Source: Rhyacichthys aspro | Taxonomy: Eukaryota; Chordata; Actinopteri; Gobiiformes; Rhyacichthyidae | Direction of reading: 5' to 3' | Assembly (NCBI GenBank): GCA_036850595.1 | Contig: CM072158.1 | Coordinates: 17,561,422 to 17,625,421 of the forward strand | DNA length: 64,000 bases | Shown: in pieces, positions 1 to 13,375 of the stretch | Layout: each line of letters starts with the position of its first letter | Numbering within the stretch: position 1 is the first letter of the stretch | Program-made: the position numbers and the translations under genes | The notes under the pieces: generated by a model | Database searches by the model: none | What the model was told of the DNA's origin: nothing | The model's input: only the letters and a program-made list of their open reading frames with translations

Positions 1-2899
1 AGTGTTTTTTGGGTTCAGATTTGTCTTATCCTTCTGTGGGCAGGCAATAGACAGTCATTCAGTGCAGCTTTATTCTGACATGACTAGGCCAGCTTAGAAA
101 TGCATTTGTGCAACATGTTGTTTTATGTCCGCAGCTTTGCTCACAGGCTTTTCACGTAGGATTTGTAAGCAGTGTATCTGAAAACACAACAGTAAAGCGT
201 GATTCATAGTTTCCTTGACAGTGGTGCATTGGACATTTTGAATAGAAGAATGTATTCCTTAGCTTTACCTCGGCCTACTTTTACTTAGGTTGTGTAATGG
301 CACATCTTTGCTTTGAACATTGCTTGGGACGTCAAAAAATAGTCTAAAATACTGAAAAATAGCTCATTAGAGATGATTTGGAACTTTATGGAGGAGGTTA
401 ACTATTGAATGAATGCTAAAGAAGCTACACTGAGTTGTTTTTTTTGCTAAAAGCCATGACAAAATCTAAAACCTGAAGCGACTCATGTGTTTTTATCTAT
501 ATACTGTATATCTACTGCATAACTCTACATTGATTGCTAAAGTTAGATATCAACAGTGTAGATTTCTTCTTAGATTTTTTGCATTAAACATAATCTTTTT
601 ATTCAGCAACGCCATATGTGAAAGTAACAGCGTGACAAAAGGGGACTCAAGAAGTGGTTTGCTGTTGTGCATCGACATCTATTTTTTTCCCAAACATGGA
701 GGTCTCCAGAGACGGTCATGACCTCTGGCACTGTGCAGTAAAATGGTTATTTAGAAACACGGATATATATGGCATGTCAAACACAAAAATCCATATTTTT
801 TTATCATCAGCGCTGTTGAATTGTTGACTAATTGTTGCAGCCTTACTTTTTGGTCAGTTTTTTTTTTTTTTTTTTTTATCTTTATCTATCTTATCTTTTG
901 GGGGTAAGTGGAGTCTAAGACAGGGATGGCAAAAAGAAAATCAGGTAGTGGAGCTTTAACGTTTTTAGTATTTTTCATGATAATCTATGATCAAGTTTCC
1001 AACCAATCTAACTGACCACCTTTTATAGGGTGATGGTTGTTGCATGCAATAGTGGCCATCTTCTGCTGGTCTAAACATAAGTTCAAAACGTTGTGGAGTA
1101 AATCAGCATGAAGCAGCAAGCATCCCTTGTGTCCCATTTAGGTTACAAATGTGAGACGGCACCTTTTACAAGATGCTGTCAAATAAAGACAGCGTAAAAA
1201 CATCAAACAGTGTTATGTAAATCTAGACGCCAGACAGTCAGACAGTCATGGCCTCAACCCAATCTTTAGACAGTGATGTTGGAAAGGTCAAAAGTCTAAA
1301 CAGCTTTGATTTCCAATTTCCTGCCAATAAGAATGTTCAAGAGGCCGGCCAAAACTCCAGTGTTTGAAGACAGCTACCCAAACTCAAAACAACTTTTCTT
1401 TGGGGTTTGTGAAGAATGATGTGCAAACACATTCTTCAGACAAAGAAAGAAGTAAAGAATAGAGAAGGTTGAAGGTTGGATGGACTTTGTTTTAACTCTC
1501 AGCCACAATTGTAGGGCTTGAGTCTGAAAGGAGCATAAAAAGTTCATCCTTGGTTTGGTATTGATGTAAATAGAAACAGAAAATTCTCCATTTTGCAAAA
1601 ATGGAATGAACTTTCTATATTTGAGTGGGTAAAAAGGTTCATTATTTTGTTTTGGGATTACAAAAGGTGAATCACATTGGGCAGCCTGTTAAAGTTGAAG
1701 TGTAGGGGTGACTGAGAGAGGGCGTCTTGACTTTGGTGCTTGCCTGACTTTGGGGCCTTCCAGATCAAACTGTGGTGTTGCATATGCATGTGCGTCTGGA
1801 GGCCCATATGCCTGAGCTCTGACTTTAACATTTCTAATGAGGCCTGTCTATACCGCCATGTGCAGAGGCCGGACTACACAGAGCACAATCAAACGCTGTT
1901 AAAGTGCTGTGATCACACACTCATCCAGCTCCTGGTTCGGCTTCAGGCTTGACAGAGACTACCTAAAATGTACAATTCACTATATACTAATGAATGTGCT
2001 CTAAAACCTAGAAAACAGTAGTACTATTCTGTGATGAGTGTTCATAGACCTGTATATGTATTGATTTTGAAGTATTTCCTGTATACATATAAAACCTCAG
2101 TGTCTTTTTCTAATAAAGCTTTCATAAACAGAATTCATTTTCAAAAATCCCTTTAGAAAGAGTTTATGGTTAACATTAAAATTTGCAAAAACTGGCCAAA
2201 TTTTGCAAATCACTGATGGGTAAATGTGTTAATATGTGATACATGTGCTGTGTGCCCTGGTATGACCCTCTAAAATCAGGGCATATAATCAACTGTATAA
2301 GCTTCAAGGTGGAATTACAAAAAGGCAAACACAAGCCAAAAGAAAAAGCAAATATCTAAGATGTTTCTCACATAATAACCATCAAAATGTATGTTTTTCC
2401 TCAGACTTCGGCCCCCAGTTTCTAAATGCTTAATGATAATGCACCTAAAAGACAGCATGAACATAAAACATTAAATTGAAATGTGAAATATAATAATGCA
2501 TGCTTGTGGTCAGAAATGATATATGCATGACTGATTATTTACGTGAAAATATGGCATAATTAATAAGACATTTTATATTGCAAATAATAAAATAATTGCC
2601 CTGGACAAGTTTGTATTGTAAATATGTTCAATTTAAACTAACACAAATGTATTATATTTGATTATTTGCAGAACATTCTGAACTATATCCTATTCTTTCC
2701 TTCTTCTACTGGGAAATAATTGTCATTGTGCTAATTATATTTATTAGAGGCTTTTCAATGCAGGGCATGCACTACTCTGAATTATACTGAATTCATTCCA
2801 CCTTTTTCCGTTTGGTTTCTTGTAACAATTATACTCTACGTGCTAAAAGCAAACAGAGTTGAATAAAGCAACAGTAAAAGAAAGCAAAAGTATATATAA

Positions 2900-3480
2900 C
2901 TCTGTAAGCATTTATGAATTGCCCACTTAAAGCACTCCACACACCCATCCACGCTGCACACGCCGGGCCTTTGAGTCTATTTGCGGCTCTAATTGGCACA
3001 TGGAGAGGGCAGTAAAAGGCTCTTCTTGCTGGCTAAAAGCCTACAGCTGTAGAGTATGCTTGGTTGCATCTCGCCAACAGAAGGGGCTTGTCCCTTGCGC
3101 CGCAGACAACAATGCCTTCACCTTGGAGACAGAAACGCAACACGGGAGTAAAAAAAAACAAAACAAAAACGTAATCCGCCGCCTAATCCCCTTGAGTCAG
3201 GATGTCACAAAAATCATGGCCGCTCTGCCGTGAACCTGACTATTTTTACATCGGCAGTCGGTGAAGCGCAGATGGCTGAATAAGGCCAGACGTATTGTGA
3301 GAGTGCAGTCAGCAGTGATCCGACGATGTGAGCGGGATTTCAGCGAACACTTCTCTACAGTATATCTATGATGCACTGATAAATTCCTGCTTTTTTCCAG
3401 GAGGCCTCCTTTAAATGAATTCACGGGCGGGAGGGTCAGAGGTCACGTCAGGCCTTTTACGATGAGGCTTATACAGAGAC
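2900..3480. other. Candidate conserved non-coding block (left arm; counterpart 47420-48000)
   Basis: GC-richer, repeat-free sequence within AT-rich intron, with a perfect DR1 at its end and many short frames but no gene-like ORF. Conservation cannot be tested here. Confidence 0.25.
3433..3445 (+). promoter_or_regulatory. Perfect DR1 nuclear-receptor site (left arm)
   Basis: GGGTCA-G-AGGTCA, both half-sites consensus, in the GC-richer block 2900-3480 of the rarb intron. DR1 sites bind RXR pairs, HNF4, PPAR/RXR or COUP-TF. The same site is at 47455-47467. Confidence 0.45.
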
Positions 3481-4784
3481 TGGGGAGTGTCATGAGAGTA
3501 CGCCCCGAGAACTTAGTTTGACCCAGAGCCTGGTGAGTGAGCTGATCGGTGCATCCCCCTGTTTTGGCCCAAAAAAAAACTCCAAAGGATTCCTGGCATT
3601 CCTCTGCTTCAATAACGGCCGACGGAAGCCTCGGCGCTGCACGAGGAGAGAGCGCATCGACGGCTGCGAGGAAGGAAGACATGCACCACACTCACATTAT
3701 AATGCACTTTGGCAAAATTCAGGCTTTTATGTGCAATGCCTGACCATTGTATTGTTTTGATTCTACTGCTGTGTTTATGAACTGTGAAGCATTCCTCAGA
3801 TGCTTTTGCAAAACCAGCACAGAAGAAACTTGAGCAGGGACTAAACACACAATTAATAAGACAAATGATGAATTAAAATGGTCAAAATGCCTCTGCGCAA
3901 AGGTCTTCAACATAATCAATCACACATCAATCGCTAAGTTGTCGTACTACCGCTGCATTGTATGAAAAATGACTGATGTTTCCATTTGCACCAAATAATA
4001 TCATAGCGACCTTTTCTGCCTTTATGTTCTAAAAAATTAAACTCTGACAACACTGAGACGTTACATCAGACCAAAAGTTTAGAAGTTTAGAAAATTTGTC
4101 AGTTTGCTTTTCTCTATTTATATTTTTTCTTTTTTGAGCTGTTTCTATGTGTAAATAGAGAGAGCCACTGGTGGAATAGACACTTTCTTTGTATTATCGG
4201 CAGACATTTTAATATCAACACCTGGTGTGGGGGCTAACTTATGATGGCACACCTTTTGTACTGGTCATGTGAGTTCTTTGTGTTTTGGTCCACATAGAGA
4301 AAGAATGATACAAATCCTATAAATGTACACATCAGTTCATAATTCTCCTCAAAATAATGACCTCAAAATAGATTGAGTAGTGACAGTAGTGTCTCTCACT
4401 GAATGATACAGCCCAGCATGCTACATAGGGAAGAAGATCTGCACACTTCACCAAACAACTGCCCTAACTCTGTCTCCAAAACTTTAAAATGAAGAAGAAT
4501 CGAGAAAATAAACACATCACAGTATTGAGTCACTCTGACTATTGCCAAATAAGCTTCATTTGTTTTGCATATAAGCCATAAGTTGTGACGAATGTTAAAC
4601 AAGAGTGCTGTTTATGCTGACACCGTTCTATTGTGCCACATATAACACAGCAGTATTTATATCATGGCCTTGGTGTTGTGTGTCTGTGGAATGCTTCCCA
4701 GAGTAGATTCTGCACATTCACAGCCAGCCAAATATTGTTTATACAGTACGTCTATCTATGCTAATGCGCTCGCAGGCGTGAAAT

Positions 4785-4797
4785 GTTGCTAGGCAAC
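4785..4797. promoter_or_regulatory. RFX-type X-box palindrome (left arm)
   Basis: GTTGCTAGGCAAC, or GTTGCC-T-AGCAAC on the minus strand, fits the RFX consensus GTNRCC-N(0-3)-RGYAAC. The copy at 46105-46117 is unchanged although flanking bases differ. Confidence 0.4.
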
Positions 4798-5446
4798 AGC
4801 TGCCAAAAATCAGGAGAAGACAGTCAATTGCTGGCAAAGCAGATGTCAGAAGGAATTTTCTAAAAGTAGAATATTTAAGGACAGAGACGGAGAAAATGAT
4901 GCTTCACCGGAATGACTAGTGACATGCACACAGAGAAAAGAGTGGAGTTTCTCTTTGGCAAATACCTGAACTAAATATATCAAACATTCTACACGTAAAG
5001 AAAAGGCCTGTGTTTTCTATGTTAGACCAATGATGCTAATGAGCAACAATGGTGGATGGACAGTTGTCATGCCAACATCAACTTATTATTAGGGCTTCAC
5101 GTATTTTTTTTTTGTTCAGTTACTAAGAGGAGTTCCAGGAGATGGTGTTCTCAAATCATAAGATACTATAATATACTGTACTGTACTATGACCTTCAACC
5201 AATTTCTATTTATTAAAAGTTAAAAAAAAATTAAAGATTATATTACAACATAACTATTAGCCTAGTGTCACTGCTGATGTTAGTGTTTGCAGTTCACATT
5301 CTGTCCTGACAAGATTTACACGGGTCATTTTGACTGGCTGCAGATCTTCAAACAGTCACACATTAAGCTTCATTTACTAATATTAAACTTTTATTGATTG
5401 ACCTTGCATATAGATGAACTATATAGATTAAACTCATATTTTAATT

Positions 5447-6121
5447 ATGCTGGATGTTACCACAGCCTTTGACACTGTTGACCTCTATTCTGTTCTCTTT
5501 GGGCTGCTTGAGAAGCACTTTATTTCTTTGGTTTCTGTGTTTTCTAATAGGGCTCAGTCTGCATTTTACAAACTAAAACATGAAACCTTTTATTTAAGTT
5601 ACTTCGGTCAATGATAGAATTTCAGATTGTCTCTTAGCACTTTTATGCTGATGACACATACATTTCAGTGCCTATTAAGAAGAGCCTAGAGCCTAGTTTG
5701 CTTATTAGAAATGACCTCTGATTTAACAAAACAAAAAAGGTCATTTTCAAGTTGATTTTAACCTTTTCCAACTTCCAAAAATTAATCTATGCATTTATCT
5801 GTTTCTGGCTTGATTACGGCAATGCATTATGTTCTGGTATTAACCAATGCTCTATTCATCACCCACAGCTTATCCAAAAAGCTACTGGACACAAACATAT
5901 CACCCCTGACCTCATCCCCCTCTGTGAAGTACTGTATTGATTTTGAAATTTTATTATTGACTTTTAAAGCTCTGACACCACACTATTTGTCTGACCTCCT
6001 CACACCTTATGGCCCCACCAGACCCCTCCACTCAGGACAGGGAGCCTTACTGGACGTCCCAAGAATGCAACAGTCACTCAAGTGTGTGCTTAAGAAAGAC
6101 AACCTGCCAAAACAGACCTGA
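5447..6121 (+). pseudogene. Degraded LINE reverse transcriptase fragment (L2/CR1-like), left arm
   Basis: A broken non-LTR reverse transcriptase. At 5447 it reads LDVTTAFDTVD (palm motif A), at 5641 FYADDTYISV (catalytic motif C, YADD), and then LIYAFICFWLDYGNAL near 5783. After a frameshift the C-terminal portion reads CIDFEILLLTFKALTPHYLSDL to about 6060. Motif order and spacing are those of L2/CR1-type LINEs abundant in fish. Frameshifts and stops make it inactive. It sits inside the rarb intron in antisense orientation to the gene. Confidence 0.88.
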
Positions 6122-7214
6122 GCCTCTCAAAGTTATCCAATCACACACAAGCATCAACAGACAAACCAATCAGAAAGCGTTATTGTGCTCAAAGAGGTAG
6201 GACGTGTCATGGAGGCGCTGATCAGTTTAGCGTGCCTATTTTACTAATGGTAACAGCAGAAAATCTTTTTTCACACTGACAGGAATCACTTGTCACAGTC
6301 TATGGCACTTGATTTGTGCTCTAAAACCACTTCACCGCCACTAGAGCGATAACAGCGAGAAAACTCTGAGCACTCTCAAGTTATTTCTGTTCTGAGTGTA
6401 CAAAGAAATCCGAAACAACCACAAACATCATCCTTTTTCGAAGTCCTCCAGCAAAACCGCACGCCCTATGTCTCTATATTTACTTCTGAGAGACTTTACA
6501 TTTGTCTCTTGGCAGCATTTCAGAAGTTCACTTCAAACTTCCTCCACACTATATGGAGACAGACGCTGGGAAAACCCTGGACTGACTGGACTGACACAAA
6601 CAAATAAATATGCAGCAGGCAATCAGATTCCCTTCAGCCTGCATATCAATGTTCATATGACAATAATATGTCACCGCTGTCAAAACACATTCACACAACT
6701 CACTGACAGCTCCAGGTCCAAAAGTAGAATGTATAATGAGTGAGATGAAAAAAAACAGTAAAAATAAATGAATAAATAAATAAATAAACAAGACAGCAAG
6801 CAAACAGGTTTAATGCAGGAACATGTTTACTTGCACCATTTCTGATTATTACCTAAATAAAACATACTTACTCTATGTTTCATTCCATCAATTTGCTTTA
6901 AGATTTTTTTTCCTCAAAACAGTTCAATGGGCCACATAAATATGAAAAACTTCCATGTCACAATTTTTTGCAACCCCAAAGTGACCCACTTCTTCCATGT
7001 TGGTGCACGTTGGCCTCTACATTGCACTGACCCTTTTTTCACAGAGTTTCCAGTGGATTTGGATTAACCACCAATAGCCACCAAAAGGAGTGCACATAGA
7101 CCAAAAAGACAATAAAAGTGAGCTCTGTTGTCAAACCAACAACAAAAAAACAATTATAGCGCACATTTACGTTGTACTAACTAACTACTAACTGAGGTGT
7201 CGCTCGGTGCGTAC

Positions 7215-7363
7215 CTTGCAGCCTTCGCAGGCGCTGACTCCATAGTGGTATCCAGACGACTTGTCCTGGCACACGAAGCAGGGTTTGTAGACTCGGGGCG
7301 GGGGCGGAGGGGACGGCGGGCTGGGGACCAACTCCTCTGAACTGGTGCTCTGGGTTTCAATGG
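7215..7363 (-). CDS. rarb: Retinoic acid receptor beta, exon encoding the first half of the DNA-binding domain (left-arm copy)
   Basis: The exon is 149 nt, the usual size for this RAR exon. It is read on the minus strand with an acceptor (CTCTGCAG) before 7363 and a donor GTAC after 7215. After completing a Ser codon it gives 49 residues: IETQSTSSEELVPSPPSP, a proline-rich B region, then RVYKPCFVCQDKSSGYHYG and VSACEGCK. The four cysteines CFVC and CEGC are the zinc ligands of the first C4 finger, and CEGCK is the start of the P box that reads the AGGTCA half-site. STSSEELVPSPPSP and RVYKP fit RAR beta best; some RAR alpha paralogues are close, but the upstream exon settles it. It follows the beta2 exon on the same strand across a 20.1 kb intron in compatible phase. 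The next exon (second finger, GFFRRS onward) was not found between here and position 1. The reading frame is intact. Confidence 0.95.
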
Positions 7364-8013
7364 CTGCAGAGGAAATAAACAAAACACAAAAGGTTAAACT
7401 GGTATTTACATTCAACATTTGTATAACTCGTTTCTTTATATGTGCCTTGATAGTGTTGCAGAATTGAGTCACTTAATCATCAAAGGAGCATGAGCTTAGT
7501 CAAGTCTGACCAGCTTTAACAAATAAGGCTTTATAAGCGTCATGAGCACAGTTTTAAATGGTCTGGGTACTCAATATGTACTACTACGTTAAATAATATC
7601 CGGATTATAAGTACATGCAGGTGCAAAATCTGATTATGTGTATTGCATTTTAGAACGGCATAAAATAAACCTAATAGACTCTCAAATTAGCACTCATTGT
7701 TTATATGGGGAGACATGATTTAAACTTTCATTATACACAGGCTGAACAAACACCAACTTAAAACAAAGGATAACTTTTATTATGTTTGATTGCAATTTCT
7801 CTCTCATTATTTGTTTTACTCTAACCGTTACCTACATTTAAAAAAAAGTAACCATTTCTCTGAGCTTTCAAGAGCATCACATTAAATGAACATGCTAGCA
7901 GCAAAGGAACACAATAGTTACATATGCAAGGTTACTGTGTATTGACAAAAAATAAAAGGAAATAGCCAGAATTTAGGCTGAGGTTAGGTACCAAACTTGG
8001 GGGAAAAATACAG

Positions 8014-8018
<5 letters not shown>

Positions 8019-8045
<27 letters not shown>

Positions 8046-8046
8046 T
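8019..8046. repeat. (TA)n microsatellite, left arm
   Basis: About 27 bp of alternating TA. The right-arm equivalent at 42881-42901 is about 20 bp. Confidence 0.9.
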
Positions 8047-8429
8047 TCATGTTTTATTTTCAAGTTTTCATGCAATCACACAAATGTAGAAAAACAATCC
8101 ATTTGTTTTTCGAGAAATCAGTAAAAGGCCAAGACAATGCCCAGTAAAAATGAGTTTGAGAGCAAGAAAAAAACAAGTAAAAATGAGTTTGAGACTAAGA
8201 GACCTTTAGAGCAAAAAAACTGGTCTCCAGACTGATCTAGAGTACTGTAACTCTACTGGGACCATATGAGAAGCACACGAACCCAGCATAAAAGCTAAGA
8301 TTAACAATCAAACTTCACCTACCATGAAGTAAAACTGTCTGACAATCAACTACAGCCCACATAACCCATGGAGAAAAGACTCTTTCTGACATCTTTGCAG
8401 ATCAAATTACTCTCTCCCATACTTCATCA

Positions 8430-8900
8430 CTGCAAACTCAATTACCGACAGTGTGGGACAAGCTTTTATAATTACTGGACCCTCGTTCTCGATGGAATTC
8501 CCTGATGATTTAATCTTATCCTTCTCCACATTCACCCAGTGTGACTTTTTGCAAATGCCAAATTTTACAGCATTACATTTGCAGCTCGGGGGGAAGAACG
8601 CTGCTTCTGTAAAATGGCATGAAAAGTGCGACGTCTGCTAAGGTTAATTAGAAAGTGACGACTTATAAATGTATCGATTCTCTCCTATCTGAGGTCGGCG
8701 ATGGAGTTTGAGGCGACAAGGAGAGGTCTCAGCGAGTCGTTACACAACCAAACTTCGACGGAATCTTGGAGCGAACTTGCACAAAGCTGACATAATGCTG
8801 CGAGGGTGGGCTTTGGAAAGTTTGGATTCTTAGTGGTTTTTGGCCAGTCGGACACAGCTTAGAGAGAGAACGTCAGCCATGTTTTTTGTGCGACATTGCT
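8430..8900. other. Candidate conserved non-coding block (left arm; counterpart 42020-42510)
   Basis: Repeat-free intron with clustered homeodomain-like cores (TTATAATTAC, GATGATTTAATC, GGTTAATTAGAA). It differs by few substitutions between arms. It resembles a vertebrate enhancer, but this is inference. Confidence 0.3.
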
Positions 8901-10639
8901 TTGAGATTTTATTGTTAGAAACTTCTGTAGCTTATGGCAACAGTGCATTCCATTCAATAGAGGACACAGAAGGTTTTAAAGAATACATATGTTTTTTTGG
9001 AGTACTTCTAGAATAGTTAATACATACTCAATAAAATAAATCCAATTGTAACTAATTTAATACTTAATGCGGGTGCATAAAGAGGACAAGGTTGTGAACA
9101 GGTTATCTACACAGGACAAAGCAATGGCCACTAAAGTACAGCAGAAATGTATGTATTGTAACGTATGTATGTAGAATGTATGTATTCAACATCTACAGAC
9201 TTAATGGCCTATGGTTAAGGACATGTTAAGTACATCTGTTAGTTAACAGGCTAAATGTATGTTTTGTATTGAAAACCCGTCTCTAATTGTTATGCACTTT
9301 TTTGTTTATATTTTGTTGCAGCGAGGCTAACAAAGATTGAGATTTGAGTTTTAATGTAGTAGATTAAAGATGAAGTGCATAAGGATGTAAGTGCAGCATG
9401 ACATTCTCTCAGTAGTAGGTGGGAAATAGTCCATTTGTGTTACGTAAAAGTACAAAGTATCAAGTGACTCATTTGGCTGTTGAACCTGCAAAAATGGGAA
9501 AATAAGATTTCTGTTAGATAAGTTACTCAAGTTGCGCAAGAAAAAAAATGGAGCAAGCTTTTTTTCTTGTTAGCGATACGTCCAGTAAATTGTGTCAAGA
9601 AGCAGTTTATTTTTTCCATCACTCCTTGAAATCTAACCTAAATCTGAAAATGAGACCAGTCTGCTCTTTGAATACAAGAGAAAAAGAATCTGGATGGTTG
9701 ACATATCTACCAAATCATAGCCATTTTACCAGTGACAATCACAAAAACAGCTGTGGTCTGGCTCAGATATAGTGATATGCTCCAATGCAATCACCATCTG
9801 GTTATTCTTTCTTTACAGTTGAGTGGCTTTGTATTAAGAACGCATCCATGCAATCAGATATTTTATACATTGTCTCATGCTATATTGCCAAAAGAAGGAT
9901 CAGTTCTTATTGCTGCAGTTCCTCGTATGTCAAAGTCAGGTTCCAACAAGACAGCCATCTTTTCTGACAATGTTTATGTGCACATGAGTACGGTTATGAG
10001 CCTCATCCCTGTTATGACAATAGTCGGGATATGACGTTAACATGCATTCAGAGAAACCTGGTTACTCATTTCCAAATCATAGTAACCTGTGTTTATTCTT
10101 TCAAAATAAAACACCCTTAATGACAAGTAACATACAATACAGACATGGCTTTTTTTTCTTTTTTTTTCTTTTTTTTAACCACAACTAGGCCAACAGTTGG
10201 ACAATATTTGACAATTACAGCTCAGAATTAAGTTTAGAAAAAAACTGAAACATGAAAGTGGCCGTAGTGTTGGACAAACTGCACAGTACAGTGAAATACT
10301 ACTGAAATAACAGTCTTAAGTTTTGTCAGCGTGGCTGTAGCTTGTATGAAAGTTTTGCTCTGACTCACACTATTAAGCTTAAGAAATCGGAACACAACAT
10401 ATACAGCCACAGTATCCTGGTTTCTATTGAAGTTCTCCAGGTACTGTATCTGGGTTTCTCAAAACCTACTACTAGTGTCACCATGCACCCAACGCTAGCA
10501 TAAATATTACATTATTTATCTATTAGCATTTGCAAAACTCTGAGAAATCAATCACAGCCAACTAAGCTATGAATAATTTTGCATGAGAAGGGTCAGAGAT
10601 ATTGATTTGAAGTTAAAGGTTTTAACCATGTTCTAACGT

Positions 10640-10925
10640 TGTTTCTACCTCAAACACATACCCAAGTGCAGTTGCAGTGCTAGCTCTAGCGTGACGTCAG
10701 GCAGGAAGTGGGCGGAGCCAACACGGGAGAGCTGAGCCTTAAAGTGACAGTGCCAAATCAGACCGTTCACTTTGGACTCATGATGAGAGCTCATCCAAAC
10801 CGCTTGTATAAGATAATTATTGTGTGTTTCATGTTGCAAAACGTGATATGGTAACCTACATGTATCCAAAATACACTGTATAATGTTCAAAATAGTATAA
10901 TATGGGACCTTCAAAGTTTAGCTCA
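10640..10925 (-). repeat. Dispersed repeat beginning AAGGTCCCATATTATACT, left arm
   Basis: On the minus strand it begins AAGGTCCCATATTATACTAT (edge near 10911) and runs through GGCTCCGCCCACTTCCTG to about 10660. Sequences starting this way are common short repeats in fish. The counterpart is at 40020-40290. Confidence 0.5.
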
Positions 10926-11199
10926 ATAACTGTCACGTGTTACTTGCTTTTTCCTGCCAACATGGCCGACAGAACACACAAAGTCATGATGTCCGGAGCT
11001 CTACAGCAGTGTAAAACAGGCCGCACATTTTGGTCACAAGTGCATATCCTTTTCTCTTAGGCATTACACCAAACGCCCCATATCCACCATGTAATGAGTG
11101 AGTGTAGGTGTTCCCATGAGACGGCGATGGAAGCAGTGGAGCACAAAAACAATGTTTAATAGCCTTCCCCAGGTGGTGTGCACACTTTAACATACATCT

Positions 11200-11740
11200 A
11201 CAGAAAAAAAAAAAAAGAACACTTCTGCTCGTGATACGCCTTTGGAGCTTCGTGACGGCCGGCTCGTTTCACGCCGAGGACGGGCAGCGCCAACAATTCA
11301 GGCCATTTGAAACTCATGGCTGCTTCTGGGAGGCAGCGTGACCACCTGCAGACAGATGGGACGCATAAAGCGAGATGCATTACAGCGCTCGGTGTGTGTC
11401 TTTATGAGAACAGAGGAGGGGGTGGGTGGGTGATCGACGGCTACCTGTGTCGTAGCGTTCAGGTGGTATCATGTGCAAAGCAGCGTCTTTTTCTTTTTTT
11501 TTTCATTTTCTGCCTGATTAAACTTTGAGTCGACTTCCCGGCATGTTAACATACACAGAGAGCGCTGTTTAGAGGAATAAAAGGCTGGTGACAGACACGC
11601 GGCGGGAAGGGCTAAGTTAAGAGCACACACGGAGGTGATTGAACCCTTAGCCTCTGGATGAACCTGCCGCTCGGGTCAAACAGGAAAGCACCCACTCCCC
11701 GCTGGAGGCTGGCGGCTGAATGAGGGGAAAATACCAGAGA
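11200..11740. other. Candidate conserved non-coding block (left arm; counterpart 39180-39720)
   Basis: GC-richer, CpG-containing, repeat-free intron sequence with no coding signature. Confidence 0.25.
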
Positions 11741-13375
11741 AAACAGCGCTGGTCATTGGCTCACTGACACTGGAATCCTGTCAGTACCACAGCGATGAAA
11801 TGATAGCTGTTTTAAACCTTATTTTCCTACAACATCCTCTATATGACAATGTAAGATGCGGAAAGATGCAGAGCAAACGGTAAAGATAGCAATCTACATT
11901 CAGTTTTTCCACACTCTGTATTGCTGCCATGTTACTGGAGGATGTGATGAAACGTTTTGAAACAGACGTTATCACAAAGTATGATCTTATGTTATCTACA
12001 GTGTTTACAGTGAGACGATGGCTTGTTGTCGCCGAGCAGACATCAGACTTTATCAAATACCATCATCGGCTAAGATTCAGTTTGAGAGTTTCAGTGCAAT
12101 TTGAATCTGACGGCGACTCAGGATCATTTTTACAGCTGCAGATCAAAGTTGACCCCATAAGTCTTTGAGAATAAATATGTAATAGTGGAATGCAAATAAA
12201 TATAAAACGTTGAAAGACATAATTATCTCATCATGTTCCTAACGATCATCTGTCCTTTGAGAAGAACGTTTGCATTGTTGGTAAATGTAATTACATATTC
12301 TGTCATTATTGTCTAGAGAGCTTATTGTTGTAATTATTCTTTGTTTAAACAACTAACTATAAAGTTTTGAGGGGTAAAGAGTAAGGAAAAAAAGATGTAA
12401 GGAAGATATTCAGCCATTTTTGACCAAAGGAGGAGCCAAGTGGATAAATACTTGGCCCTCGGTAAAAATGTAGCCCTTGATTAGCCTCTTATTTAGAAAA
12501 AGCTTTTTGGACTCAGACACACAATCCTGTGTCCAGATGTGGCTGTTCTAAGTTAATTTCTTGTTGCAAGCTGCACGCTCCACTGTAAACAAAGCAGAGA
12601 TTAATGCATTCATTCTGACATGGCCACACTGATCAAACTCTTATTAAACCTCATTGATAATTATCAAATCTGCTGTAAGCCATTTTCAACCAAATTCTAC
12701 TTAATTCCACTAAACATTGAGACTTAACTTAATCTTTGTTGGTGCAACTTTGCCGTAATGTGCAGCTCACTCCTTTATTCACTTTTTGTAATAATAATAA
12801 TAATGATGATGATGACATTAATAATTCATTAACATTTCCATTTCCTGAATTGTGAAATTCAACCAGACACCTTTTCATTTCTTTGTTGCATCAATTTGAA
12901 AGTAGAGGTTGTCTCAATAATATGCCTTGAACAATCTGGGCTTTTTCCACAGTTGCAGTAGACGGATCTCAGCTTTGACTAAAACTGAGGTTGGTGACCA
13001 CTGCTTTACAAAATGTCACTTCAAAAATGAATGTTATAATTGCAGTTCCAATCTTTCTGTACAACCTTCTGAATCGCAGAGTGAAACTTTTAATGATATT
13101 AAAAAAGGGTAGTTGCTCCAAAGCATATTCAAAGCCAAATATTCAAAAAGGTAACTGTTCGTAACACCCTTTACACAACATGACAAGTACGCACGACAAA
13201 CCTGAAATTCAGCCCTACTCAAAAACTGTCAGCTTTATAAAAGGAAGCTTCACTACAATAAACTCTCCTTAGAGACCCAAGTGTCAATCTTTGGACTTTC
13301 ATTGTTACATTACGCCATTAATTTACTCTTGTATTGTTACACTTTTACTTTCTACACTAATCAATCGTCGTGACT

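Larger units (their letters stand above)
1..7214 (-). other. rarb: rarb intron downstream of the first zinc-finger exon (partial)
   Basis: No further rarb exon or other coding sequence was recognised. It holds the L2-like LINE remnant at 5447-6121, a GC-richer candidate regulatory block at 2900-3480 with a DR1, and an RFX-type X-box at 4785. The rest (for example 1-2900, 3500-4780 and 6130-7200) is AT-rich sequence with short homopolymers and an (AAAT)n run at 6762-6788 in which I see nothing specific. Confidence 0.7.

Noticed and set aside
6396..6743. 115-codon plus-strand frame, also in the right arm
   Set aside because: No protein family recognised. Presence in both arms only reflects the duplication, the arms differ by a 12-bp indel, and composition is ordinary intron.
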